Source: Odobenus rosmarus divergens
Lineage: Eukaryota > Chordata > Mammalia > Carnivora > Odobenidae
Length of the DNA stretch: 64,000 nt
Assembly (NCBI RefSeq): GCF_000321225.1
Contig: NW_004451881.1
Span: 1 to 64,000 of the forward strand
Direction: 5' to 3'
In this document: positions 33,440 to 43,959 of the stretch, piece by piece
Numbering within the stretch: the stretch's first letter is position 1
Layout of the letters: every line of letters begins with the position of its first letter
The notes under the pieces: generated by a model
Databases searched by the model: none
Seen by the model: the letters and a program-made list of their open reading frames with translations, nothing else
What the model was told of the DNA's origin: nothing
Program-made: the position numbers and the translations under genes

Positions 33440-34080
33440 GCTGTCCTGAGCCCTGCTGGCAGGCAGCCGGGCCCCGGAGCCGGGAGCCGGCCGGAGGTGC
33501 CCTGGCTCGCCGCTGACCGCCCCTCCTGGGCCCGGCGGGGCCGATAGCTTATCGGGCTCACTCGGGGGGCGCCCGGTGCTACAACCGGAAACGCGGCCGG
33601 AGGCCAGTGGATGCTTGATGGAGCGCTTTGCGCCAGGGTGTGCGCAAGTGCGCGTTTAGGCGGCCGGCGCAGGCCTGCGTCCATCCGGCGACCAGGTAAG
33701 GCATCAGGTGGGTGGGGAGCGACTGACGTGCCCCCGCTCTCAAGGCAGTGTTCCCTCTGGGCCTGCAAAAGCCTGGTATTTTCTGAGAACCAGAGGGGTG
33801 GGGAGGGGCGTGGAGGTGAGAGCAAAAGCAAAGAAGGGTTGGCAGGGGTCAGTGCAGCCTGGCAGCCCGGGGCTGCAGAGTGGGGATGTGGTGAGGGCAG
33901 GGAGAGGAGAGGAGGTGTGCACCCCAAGTTGTCGGTAAGGGTGCGCCTGGGAGGTGTGCCTGACCTCTGATGCGCGTTGTCACTTTCCCACGGCGGGGCT
34001 AGGCGCTCCTGGGCTGCCGCCAGCAACGGAGTGCGCTCTCTTCCCCCGCGAGGTTTAGCACGCTTATTGGGGTGGATGGA
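33440..34080. promoter_or_regulatory. CpG island A with donor-like site
   Basis: Dense CpG (GGGGGGCGCCCGGTGC and GAAACGCGGCCGGAGG near 33570-33600), an ETS-type core ACCGGAAACG, a GATA palindrome at 33543-33553, and a strong splice-donor-like CAG|GTAAGG at 33696. This fits a promoter with a short non-coding first exon on the plus strand. No protein is recognised. The 305-codon minus-strand frame across it (34200 to 33283) is low-complexity and starts inside a MIR. Confidence 0.5.
33543..33553. promoter_or_regulatory. GATA-factor palindrome
   Basis: GATAGCTTATC holds two opposed GATA cores around a 3-base spacer. GATA zinc fingers bind WGATAR sites singly or as palindromes. Occupancy is not known. 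Confidence 0.4.
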
Positions 34081-34134
34081 ACCTGTGCGTTGGGGTGGAA
34101 GGGCCTGTAGTAAGCTGATTGCGGTGCATGAAAA

Positions 34135-34290
34135 AATGACAGGGATTTGGAGTGTGAAGCCCCGAGTTTGACTCCAGGTTCTGCGGTTTTTACTGTGCAC
34201 TCTTGGGCCAGTGGCGTAACTTCTCTGGGCCCAAACTTATCTTGCAAGGACAAATGCTAATAACGACTAAGTGGGTTGTTGGGGTTTGGT
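34135..34290 (+). mobile_element. MIR
   Basis: Sense MIR: GGATTTGGAGTGTGAAGCCC, GAGTTTGACTCCAGGTTCTG and TGTGCACTCTTGGGCCAGTG. It is a fossil between two CpG-rich segments. Confidence 0.65.
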
Positions 34291-34489
34291 AAGGTGATCG
34301 TTTGAAAGATCGTTTTAAAAATAGAAAGAGCCTTATTTTGGGTGGTCTATTCTTAGAAAATTCTGGCACTGTCTAGAGGGCGTCAACCAGCAGCCCAGCT
34401 GCCTGGGATGTGCGTTCCCCTGGGAGGGGACCCAGGTGGGATCAAGCAGGTTGAACCATGGCCTGCTTCTGCCCTGAGCAGGTGTCCCA

Positions 34490-34800
34490 GGTCCCGGGGA
34501 AAGACGTCTGCGGGGAAGAGCGCCCGAATCCGGGAACTGCAGAAAGACTTGGCAGACGCCAGCCAAGTGTGCCTCCAAGACCTCTAACTCCAGCACCCCA
34601 AATGAGTTGCTCGGGGACTGGGTCCTGGGAGATCGCAGACAGATCCGGGCCCCCGGGAAGGCCTCTCCAGAGCGCGCCCTCGCGCTGGTCCAGCGCGCTC
34701 CCAGCGATCTTCCAGTTCACTCGGGACAGACGGGGACCCGCGGGCAGACGCGCAGACAGACAGACGCCGCGGTGCCGGGCCGTCTCCGGCTGCGCCTGGG
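34490..34800. promoter_or_regulatory. CpG island B
   Basis: CpG-dense text (CGGGGAAGAGCGCCCGAATC near 34510, GCAGACGCGCAGACAGACAG near 34744). The overlapping frames here show no known domain. Confidence 0.4.
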
Positions 34801-35234
34801 GTCTGCGAATCAAAGGAGGGGCGTACTCCTATCACCCTCTCCCTCTGCTCTGCTCGCCAAGGGAGCACTGAGCGGGCTCAGACTAGTCAGCTTTGGGGGG
34901 GGGGCGAGCCCCTTCCTAAGGCACTGCTCAGGGTTTGCCCTCCATCTCTTCGCTTTAAGCAGGGGACCTTCACCTGTCCAGGTACTCCGGAAAATTAGAT
35001 GCAAAATCACTACCGAAGTGCGTTTTTTCTTCCTTGGTGCAGAGAAGGGCCATCTTTTTATCAGCTTCTCAAAAGGTCTACATTGCCTGAAAGGTTAAGA
35101 ACCCCTCTTCCCCACCAGGACCTCAGGGCCTTATCCTTGGTGCAAGGTGGATCATTCCAGATTGGGTGTTCTTCTCCTACATGTGCTCTCAAGGCAGTTG
35201 GCTGCGAAAGACAGCACACAGTGCTTAGACATCT

Positions 35235-35370
35235 CAAAAATGTCCCTTCCAAGTGCTTAACGGGAAACTGAGGCTCCAGGGAAGGGCTGCCACTGCATCA
35301 AGGTCAAGATAGCTAATTAGAGGCTGAAAGCCAAGCTCAGGCCCCTTGGCTCTTAATCTAATGCTGGTAA
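35235..35370 (-). mobile_element. MIR
   Basis: Antisense MIR: CGGGAAACTGAGGCTCCAGG, AAGGTCAAGATAGCTAATTA and CCCTTGGCTCTTAATCTAAT. Confidence 0.6.
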
Positions 35371-35850
35371 GAATCCCCAAGTATCATGAGTCCAAAATGG
35401 GGCCCAAATCGACCTCCAAAACGCCCTGGGTTAAGGTGCTGGCTTCTGGTAATTGTTACTTTTTAATGACACACACTAAGTTGGTTTGAAGGACAAAACC
35501 TTGCGTGGAGCGGGCAGCTGCAGGCAACGTGGGGAGGTAAGGGGCCCTGCTTCGCTCTTTCCTTAATTAGGGGGCCTTTAACCTTTTGGATGACAAGGTA
35601 TCTACAAAGGAGCTGATGAAAACTATGACTTTCCTCCAGAAAAATACACCAACGTTCACAATTTCGTGAAGATCATCCAGTGCTCTGCAGACCTTTGACG
35701 GCCGTGCCTGTAGATCATGCTAAAAGTCACTTCACTTGAACAGAAGGGAAGATCGCAGCCCCGGGGCAGAGGCTGGTTTAGGGAACGCCCTCGGGGACCT
35801 TGTCTCTGGAAGAGGCTTGTTTCCCGAAGTGTGTGGGAGTCTCATCCACA
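35371..35850. other. Unique non-coding sequence
   Basis: No repeat or gene recognised between the MIR and the CpG-rich segment that follows. Confidence 0.4.
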
Positions 35851-35855
35851 CACGG

Positions 35856-35881
35856 GTGCGCGCGCGCGCACACACACACAC
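35856..35881 (+). repeat. (CG)n(CA)n alternating tract
   Basis: GTGCGCGCGCGCGCACACAC and further CA units, a pure purine-pyrimidine alternation of about 26 bases, favourable for Z-DNA. Confidence 0.9.
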
Positions 35882-35884
35882 AGT

Positions 35885-36965
35885 CCATCAGCAGACCCAC
35901 GTTATTGGCGTGGCCTCGCAGAGCCGTGTTTACGCATCCACAGCCGAGCTGCGGGGTAGCCGGGAGAAAAGTTCAAGTCGCCAGCCCGCGCTTAGCTGCA
36001 ATAGTCTTTAACACCCCAGCCCCTTCAGCCTCATTGTTTATCCATCTGAGCGACTCCCCTTCCCCGGCCCACCCCCACCCCCACTTTTCCGAGGTCGACT
36101 ATAAAAATAAACTATTTTTCCTTGTTAATAAATCTCCGCCCGGCGCCCTCTTTTAAAGAACTTAAAAAAAAAAAAAGTAAAATAAAATCACTGCGCCCCG
36201 CGCGAGCGAGCAGAGAGATTAATCTCGAAGCAGGATTTATGTGGCGCGGGCATCCTCAAACAATTGGAGTCATAAAGTGAAATGAGATTCGGAGGCGGGT
36301 GGGGGAGGGGGAGGACCTCGGGAACCACAAACACATTTGTGTAGCTAAACAATGTGGAAACTCTTAAAGACCCCTCTCTGCAGACATCTTGCAGCAACGG
36401 CGCTTCCCTGTCAGCCCGCGGGAAAGGGAGAGAGATATATTAACTGAAGACACAATCTAAAATTACTTAGGGGTTTTAAACATGCGGGCAATGGGGGGCG
36501 GGGGCGCTGATAAACTGTTGTCCATATTTCCTTCTCTCGGGGTATTATTTCCAAGATATTTCACCCCCGTCACAATGCCCCCCTCCCTTCCCACCCCTTC
36601 TTTTCTCTCTCCATTCATTACGATGACTAGCGTGCAGTGGCCGAAACCCGGCGGGACTGGAGCCCCGCGGGCAGGATCCTGGTTTGCGCCAGCGCGTCGG
36701 GCGCGATTGTACCAGTGCGTAAAGATGCGGGTGGGGCGCACAGCGCGATGGCGCAGGGGCTTAGATGGGTCACGTCTGCCTCTGGGTGACCTTTCTCAGG
36801 ACCCTTTTCGTTGTAAGCCGCGGCCACTCTAGGTTCTTCGGGGCTTTAGGAATTCCGAGCAGTATTTTTATGCGCGGCGTTGGACAGGAAAGCAGAAACC
36901 CCTTTTCTTCTGCCTCAAGAGTTAGAGCGCGCGTGAACACAGCAGCCCAAGACGTTAGGGGTCCC
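35885..36965. promoter_or_regulatory. CpG-rich, factor-site-rich block C
   Basis: CpG-rich patches alternate with AT-rich words: CTATAAAAATAAACTATTTT (MEF2-like) near 36100, the GATTA palindrome at 36215-36226, GCGCCAGCGCGTCGGGCGCG near 36690. No transposon falls within this 1.1 kb. I take it as an enhancer or promoter module. Confidence 0.4.
36215..36226. promoter_or_regulatory. GATTA/TAATC homeodomain palindrome
   Basis: GAGATTAATCTC is a perfect 12-bp palindrome made of two opposed GATTA cores, the site type used by K50 homeodomain proteins (OTX, PITX, GSC). Confidence 0.4.
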
Positions 36966-37179
36966 AGCCCTGATCCAGAAGTTTAGAGCTAGTTACAGCC
37001 TCCTTCACGCGTCTGGGCTTAGTCTGGCGGGACTGCTTGGCTCCAGATACATAGCTAGGGGTGAAGCAGATCCTCGGTGCGGGTTGGGAGAGTTGTTTTA
37101 AAAGTCTGGAGAAAAATGGGGGCCACAAGCTCAGCATTCATCCTGCCCTGGATGTGGCATCTAGAGCACAGGACTCACA

Positions 37180-37380
37180 CAGTCATGAAATCCCTGCATG
37201 AACCAAGTGGTCTGAGTTGGCGTATTTGACCTCCCGGTTGCTCATCTGTAAAATGGGGATAAAACAGTGTCTAGCCCTCATAATTGTTGGGGGAGTCAAT
37301 GAACATAAAGCTCGATGAAAAGCATAGGGGGTCCATGAATGTCAGATGTTTCTGTGGTTATCACTTATTATGACTGAGTC
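37180..37380 (+). mobile_element. MIR
   Basis: Sense MIR: GGTTGCTCATCTGTAAAATG, GGGATAAAACAGTGTCTAGC, then AAAGCTCGATGAAAAGCATA. Confidence 0.65.
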
Positions 37381-37489
37381 ATGAGAGCCTGGTAGGGGCC
37401 ACACGACAGCCCCGTTACTCTACAGAGGGGACGCAGGCCAGGGAGAGGCATTCCGTGTCCCAGAGGGGGATTATGATACAGTTAAGACT

Positions 37490-37680
37490 GAAAGCCTGAT
37501 TTCTGGATTCATCCATTGATTCCATAAATATTCCACTGTTTTCGGGCTCCGCGCTGGGCCCTGGGGACCCAGATGTGACCAGGACGGTCCCCTGCCCCAC
37601 GCAGCCTGCCCCTCACTGGGGGGAGACCGGTGTTGAAAATAACAGCGCCTCGTTTGGTGCCAACCTTCTGCCTTTCCGTA
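37490..37680 (+). mobile_element. L2 fragment
   Basis: GATTCCATAAATATTCCACT, GCGCTGGGCCCTGGGGACCC and ATGTGACCAGGACGGTCCCC, then GGGGGGAGACCGG, follow the L2 3' order. Confidence 0.65.
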
Positions 37681-37689
37681 ATGCCTTTC

Positions 37690-38160
37690 TGGTCACAGCC
37701 GGGGCACTGCAGATGGAGCCCTGCCCCCAGGGGCACACAAATGTGGAGGGCACTGAGGAAGAAGCAGAACAAGGCAAGCGCAGAGGAGGACCCAGTGGCC
37801 GCCGCTCAGCGCCAGCCTGTGACCCCCGGCTCAGCTCTGCCTGGGCCACCGGCTGCGGCTGTCACCCTTGCGGGGCGGGCGGCCAGCAAAACATTTCCAA
37901 ACGTGTCTGGACCCGATTCCGGAGTGTGAGGCAATCCCTCTGGCCCATGCTGCTGGCCGGCCCTTTATTTAGGAGCATTTCAGCCGGGCAGCGCTCGTCA
38001 GCGCCACTTATGTCATCTTTTCTGGGTCCGCGCAGGCAAATCTGCTCTGAGCGCACCCAGCAACCCTCCCGTCTGAGGGGCCCCCACTCCCGCTCCTCCG
38101 AGCCAGGGACTAGCTCCAGGGGGGCTTAGCCGCCACCGCTGGCCCCCTTCTCAGTGCCCC
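37690..38160. promoter_or_regulatory. GC-rich segment D
   Basis: GC-rich with scattered CpG; GCCGGGCAGCGCTCGTCAGC near 37983 is the densest part. The 184-codon plus frame over 37575-38129 begins inside L2 and has no known domain. Confidence 0.3.
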
Positions 38161-39840
38161 GCCAGTGTGGCCTAGGGGGACGTGCCAGCCCCGACCGCGC
38201 ATTTTGAAATGAGACAAAACGAACGACGCCACTAAACTTTTTACCGAAATCGCCACCTTGTTACAAATTTCCCCGTCCTATGCCTCTGGCATTATACGGG
38301 CGGAATTGCCAGTTATCCCGATGTTACCCTGAACCGTCCAGAATTTCTTGGATTTGCCAACCGGTCAAAATCTGCTCTTATGGGGACAACTGTCCAGATT
38401 GTATTAGCAAGAGTGAAATGGTCCATCCTCCAGCCCTGACTTCGAAGGATATACCGGCTCCCGAAATTTCCAGATACTTCTGGTGTCTTTTTTTTCCTTT
38501 GCCAAATTTCCCCCTGCCCTGAGGCTGGGGTGGAGCGAAGAGAGAGGGGTCTGGTGAGGAGGATGGTGAGGAAGACGGTCAGCTTGGCAAGCTGCTTTCT
38601 TGGCCTAAGGAAGAGCCTCAAATTCGGCCCGTTTTCCCACATGGAGGCACGCGTAACCCCCCCCCCCAAACTCCCCAACATACACTCAGAAATAGAAAAT
38701 CAAAGCGTTCCTTCTAATCATGCAGATACTAGAACTCTAAACTTTCCCCAAATATCCAAATCATTAAGTATATATAGGGGAGGGGAAGCTAAGACCCAAA
38801 TGTCTGGATCATGGTCTAATTTTTTCAGCCCCATTTACCCAAGGAAGGTGTAGATCCACGTTTTTATCTTGAAAGGCAAGCACAGCACAACACAACAAAA
38901 AAAATCCTGTATTTGCGTTATTTAGTTTAAACACCCCCCTCCCTGCCCTTGGCAGTGGTGTGCCCCTCCAACCCAGCAGAGGCAGTGGGCGGCAGGGGCA
39001 GTCGGGCCCAGGCTGGGGACAATTCTGTCGATTTTTTTCAGCCTCGGAAATGTCTGTCAGATCTCACCCTCCAGCGGATACCGTTTTGCCGCAGAGGCGC
39101 CAATTTCTGACCCTTTCGTTTCCTGGAGGGCCCCTCCAGGGGAGAGGGTTTCTCTGGCATCTTGGGCCTCTGGCAGAGCCTACGGCTAGAGGCCCATTTT
39201 ACACTTACAAAGCCCAGTGACTTCGTCCGTGACATTTCCCCCAACAATTTGGGTATTTGGCAAGGAAACCCAGCTGGGGGCCAGGGGTCAAATAATCTAG
39301 GCAGGCTGGGTCTGACTTCCTTTCCCAGTCCTTCATTTCCGGGGTGTAGAGCTCCCCTTGGCAGAAGGAGGGTCTGAAAAGCCAGGTGGACAAGTCCCCT
39401 CCCTCAGGCACTCCCTGAAGACCCTGGATGGTTATCGTCCTCCGGTCCTGGGGGACATTTGTGAGCGCACAGTGACCCCTTGGCTTTTGCAAATGGAGGG
39501 AGGGGATGAAACGGTATCCTCCAGCAGCACACAAAGAGGAGGGAAGGTTAGGGCATGTGAAGGATGGATCCCTCTTCTGCTTCGTTGTCCCCCCAAGGAA
39601 GCCTGTGGAACTGTAACCAAGTCACAGGGGAGGTCCTGGACCCCAGTCATGGTTCCAAAGACTTGACTTAGGGTCCATGGACCTCCTTCCTCTTGGAGAG
39701 CAGCAGATCCAGAGTTTTTATTGCCTCTAACCAATCCTCTCATTACAGCCTGTTCTCTACCAGCATTCTTCCACCTACCCTTGGACTCCTATTAAATCGG
39801 GATGCCGTGGGATGGGGTTGGGAATGCAGTTATCAAAATC
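38161..39840. other. Unique non-coding sequence, repeat-free
   Basis: About 1.7 kb with no recognised repeat of any age. C runs occur near 38660. No coding exon recognised. Candidate for conserved sequence because even MIR and L2 are absent. Confidence 0.4.
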
Positions 39841-39844
39841 AAAA

Positions 39845-40010
39845 TCGTTCTGGAATCTGAATGCCTGACCGGAAACTCTCCCCTCATTTGCTGAGAGGCA
39901 TTGGGCCAACTATCTAACCTCTCTGAACCTCCTCCTCATAGGTGAACCATGATAATAACACTCCGCCCCTCCTAGGGTTGTTAGGAGAAGCAAGCCACGG
40001 CTGCCCTGGG
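39845..40010 (+). mobile_element. MIR
   Basis: Sense MIR: TCTGGAATCTGAATGCCTGA, GGGCCAACTATCTAACCTCT, CTGAACCTCCTCCTCATAGG and CTAGGGTTGTTAGGAG. Confidence 0.72.
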
Positions 40011-40194
40011 TTCTCAGCCAGAGGGCTGAAGAACACAGACAGGCTGGGTGCCGCTGGTCTCAGCCACCCGGGGCCAATACAATAAAATACATCTATATTG
40101 TTGGTCTAGTCCAGAAACAGCAGCGTGCAGCGCGGGATATCTTCCCACTCGGCTGGGAGGGTGGATGTCTTGCTTCTCACCCCTCCCGCCCTGT

Positions 40195-40350
40195 CTTCGG
40201 GTTCTGGGTTCCAGTCCAAGCCCTGCCCCTTTCTACCTGGCTGTCGCTGGGCAAACGCTTCTCCTCTATGTACCTACAGTGCGCAGAGGGAGAAATGAGT
40301 CCTGCCTCTAGGGTCTTTGTGGGGATCAAATAAGCCAGTAGGTGCGCGGC
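40195..40350 (+). mobile_element. MIR
   Basis: Sense MIR: GGGTTCTGGGTTCCAGTCCA, GTCGCTGGGCAAACGCTTCT and GTTTGTGGGGATCAAAT-like text near 40317, with core wear. Confidence 0.6.
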
Positions 40351-40499
40351 ACATGGTAGTGAGATTGAGAGATACAATATCACAGCACGTCGTAACAAAC
40401 ACATAAGCACATCCTAACACAATATACACATCCTAATGGAAGGTAAACGCGGCATAATATCCGATATTACGATGTGTTATATTGTATTATAATTCTGGG

Positions 40500-42320
40500 C
40501 ACACGTGTGCGCACTGGGAGGGACTGACTGCCTTAGCCAGGACATGCCTCGCCATTGCAGTGCCCGTGGGGGACACATGGGCTTTTCGCCCAGGGGTTGC
40601 CGACCGGGATTTGCAGCGAGCAGCTAGCCCTTGGCAAAACGCGAGGACTTTCGTTTCTCCCGGTGGCGCTGCTCTGGGCCGGTTGCATCCGGCCCGGGGA
40701 AAGTTTTAGGAGGCTCCCGGACCCTGGGAAAACTTGGTAGGGTCTGGGCGCTCTGTGGCGGTAGGCAGTTACCCGCGGACACCTAGGAGACCGTGCGTCC
40801 GAGGGAATTCGTGAGGCGCAGCGCAGTGCCGTGCAAACGCACGCCGCCGCTGGAACGGACTGACCCCGCCGAGCCGGAAGTTTGGGGGAGGCAAAGAGAG
40901 GACCCGAAAACACCTACCCTCTCGGCTTTCCCTTCGGCACCGGGAGCAAGCAGAGCCCGCATGGGAAGCAAGGCAGTTTTTCTTTTACGCGCTGTTTCTC
41001 GGGACGTGGGCAGTCCCGAAGATGTGCAGCCTGACTCACCACCGAGAAACGATTTTTTGGAGCCCTTTCTTTGGCTCCGCAAAGGCATCACACATCAGCA
41101 CAGTTGTTTGCAGCGGTAGAATCATTGGCACGAACGCTAAATCACTTGCGCACACAGAACAATTTGCCCAAAGAATTACATGCACGTAGAGGTACTAGCG
41201 CACCCCACCTAGTTGGCACGTCGGAATTATTCGCACATCAATAACCGTTTGCATATGCTGTTCGCCCTTTCCGAGCCGCGGCTAATTTGCGCATAATTAT
41301 CTGTAGACAGAATCATCTTTGCGCACACACAGTTTTTTTTGCACGCGCGTTAGGGAGTACACACTTCACCATAGACACGCAAGTGAGGGCACACCGCTGC
41401 CCTTGCACTTCTGCACAGCCTTGGCACGCACCCACACGCTCAGACCTCGGGGTGTTAAGAGGAACGTGAGGTTGAGATCTCGCATCTAATCGGGAAAGTC
41501 TCGGAGTTTAGGGGGGGGGAAACTCGCTCCAGTCCATGTTGGGTCTTTTTCATCGTTGTTCTTTTTTCCGGACCGAGGTCGGAAGCCAGACGATTTTCTC
41601 GGTAGGAGAGGGGACGAAGTCCAGCCAGAGGGACACGGCTTTTGAATAGAGGTCCAGGAATGGGTTCTAGGGTTCCGGGCAGCGCTCTGAGCTCAGAGCT
41701 CTCGCGGCGTGCCCTCCCCTCCTCCCCCCAGGCCCCAGAGCCAGGTGGGGCCGGGAGGGACCCACGGCCTGCGCTCAGAGGCCCGGGAGTTGTGTTTATT
41801 TTCGAGTTATTCTTGGCCGCCGTCCACGCGATTATTTGGAGCAGCGCAGGGACCTTCGGGGAGAGCTGGGGCCTTTGGGGGTGGGGTGGGGGTCCCTTTG
41901 CCAGACCCCACGAGTTTTATGGCGTCGGAGCTCGAGGGGGGGGCGAAATTACAGGCGGAATCAAAATGTGTAAATTATAGGTTTGTGTTGTAAAGAGGCC
42001 TAAGCGCGCCCGCCAGAGAAATGCGGTTGTGGGTTCCTAGCGGACCCGAGCCAGCGCCGCGCGCGCCCCTGCGCGCTGGGCGTTGGGGCGCTCGGCCCCC
42101 AGGCGCTGGCAGCCGGGGCGCCGGGAAACAGGGCCGCGACGCAGGCCTGGGACTCTGTCCCACCGCGAGGCCGGAGAGAAGGGGACCGGGCCCGATGACC
42201 GGCAGCCAGGATGGCGGGAGCTGCGGCCGCTGTCGCCCTCGGGCCGTCACCGCCGCGATGGCCTTTTTAGCTGCAGCTCGCTGACGAGGTTTCGTTGAAA
42301 ATGCCTTTCTGTGCCCAGCC
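40500..42320. promoter_or_regulatory. CpG island E (largest)
   Basis: About 1.8 kb with frequent CpG, densest at 40600-40960 and 42000-42270 (CCAGCGCCGCGCGCGCCCCT near 42051). It contains the decayed array at 41090-41440. No coding motif recognised; open frames of about 90-126 codons lie on both strands. The size suits a promoter CpG island of a developmental gene or its divergent RNA, but orientation is unclear. Confidence 0.5.
41090..41440. repeat. Decayed array with TTTGCGCAC-like core
   Basis: Variants recur at irregular spacing of about 15-35 bases: AGTTGTTTGCAGCG, AATCATTGGCACGA, ATCACTTGCGCACA, AATTTGCCCA, ACATGCACG, GTTGGCACG, AATTATTCGCACAT, CGTTTGCATATG, TAATTTGCGCATAATTA, AATCATCTTTGCGCACACA, TTTTTTGCACGCGCG. 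No known transposon fits. Confidence 0.5.
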
Positions 42321-42419
42321 GCGAGCGGAGCGAAAGCTAATTTAAGAGTTGAGAAGTCTCTGCCGCCACAAAAGGGGGTGGCGGCCGCCCATTGGAAGGA
42401 GTTTCAGAAAAATCGCCGT

Positions 42420-42840
42420 TCAAAGCTCTCCTGACTTAATTTTCCATCATTTGGCTTTTCCTGGGTCTTTTCCGCTTTCTCGTCTCTGTCTTATCTCTTC
42501 TCCCTCCCCCCCCCCTTTCATCACGTTTTCCCTTACCATCGTTTCCTTTCCCCTCTCCCCTTCTGGGCCAGGCTCCCTGCCCTCCCTCCTTCCTTCTTCT
42601 TTCCCTCCTGGAGTCCCTCTTTCCCATAATATGCTCAATTTTTCCTTCTTCTTTCCCTTGTTTTTCTCCTCACGGTTGCAGGATTTCAACACCGCGCCCC
42701 CCCCCCCCCCGTCTTTCTGGTGTCTTTCCCCTTATTTACAGGACTTTGCATCCCCTCCCCCACCCCTGTTTTCCTCACACCCTCCTCTTCTGCACCGCCC
42801 CCCCTTCCTTGTTCCTTTCTGCTCTAGCTCTCCACTTCTG
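42420..42840 (+). repeat. Polypyrimidine block with long C runs
   Basis: About 420 bases strongly biased to C and T on the plus strand, including a run of 14 C at 42697-42710 and a C run near 42507. The 176-codon frame through it is a by-product of this composition. Confidence 0.85.
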
Positions 42841-43955
42841 AACTTAGAATGTGCTGCTGTTGAACTTCAACATTCTTGACCATGGAAAACCCAACTGCAG
42901 CAGGTCGCATTGGCCTGGAGAAAATCAGAAAAGGGAGGAGGACATTTTAAGAACCATCCAGAAGCCCTGCATTGGGTTAGCACCAGCCCTTCCAGGACCC
43001 ACGTGTGTTGGAGAGGAGGAGGGGCCGGAAGATTACTAAGAGCTCCAAAGTTCCATAGTCAACGGGCCCCTGTACTGGGTCCCGCGGCATATCCGGTTAC
43101 CAGTCTGTCCACCCCATCGTTATTGCCCACACGTGCATTTCAGGCTCTGTGCAGGTCCCCTGCCCATTTGATTCCCGCCTTTGTTCTGAAAGCCCAGGAA
43201 AAAGCCTTGCCGACAGTTAGCAAGGATTTCAAGAAGACAAACAAACCATCCAACGTTAAAATCCTTCTAAGACCACCTAGTGCCCTTCCCGGATGACAGA
43301 TTTCTCTTCCCCACTCCCCTGAGCCCACACCTCCCCCTTCTCAACAGCTGTTCATCCATTGTTATATTTATTAGGTAAATAGAAATCCCATAAATACACC
43401 TGAATGAAAAGCGTCATGTTCCATAATTTGCCGTTCAGAGCCACCAACATTCATCTTCCAACCGTTTCACTTCTTTGGTTTGACAAAGAGGGTAGGAATT
43501 CCACACCCTTGCCCCTTTTCCTAAGTGATGAGAATATTAACATCTGATCACGCTGCGCCCATAAGTAGCCTCCACCCCATCTACCTTTCCAAAACTTCCT
43601 TATTAATAAGAGGTCATTTCCTCCCCAGGCTTTAAACCCTGCCTGCAGTGCAGACCAGACAGGGAGAAAATGTTGACATCTCTGAGCCCCTGGCAATACC
43701 GGGGTGATCATAGCCTCCTGTGGGGAGCACATTCTAAGCCCAGGCAGGGGACCCATGCGGGGCACTTGTACTTCTAGAGGCGGGAGAAACAGGTGCTCCT
43801 GTGTGGAGATCAGGGAGGGGCCTTCAGGAAAGAAATACCGGTAGCACACAGTTCATTACCCAGAGCGCTTGCTCTCTATGTCTGGCTTTCTGGAATGACC
43901 CAAGCAGCTGGCTGATGAGCCCTACTTCTTTAAGCAATGATTGCCTGGTTTTCTT
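42841..43955. other. Unique non-coding sequence
   Basis: No repeat or gene recognised. An AT-rich piece at 43360-43420 (TTGTTATATTTATTAGGTAA) is a minor feature. Confidence 0.4.
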
Positions 43956-43959
43956 AAAG

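Noticed and set aside
36100..36122. CTATAAAAATA as a TATA box
   Set aside because: No GC box or start-site context at the proper distance. The surrounding words fit an AT-rich factor site better.
37575..38129. 184-codon plus-strand frame
   Set aside because: It starts inside an L2 fragment and continues into GC-rich DNA without any known domain.
42349..42879. 176-codon frame rich in Pro, Ser and Phe
   Set aside because: It is the translation of a polypyrimidine tract, so the lack of stops follows from composition.
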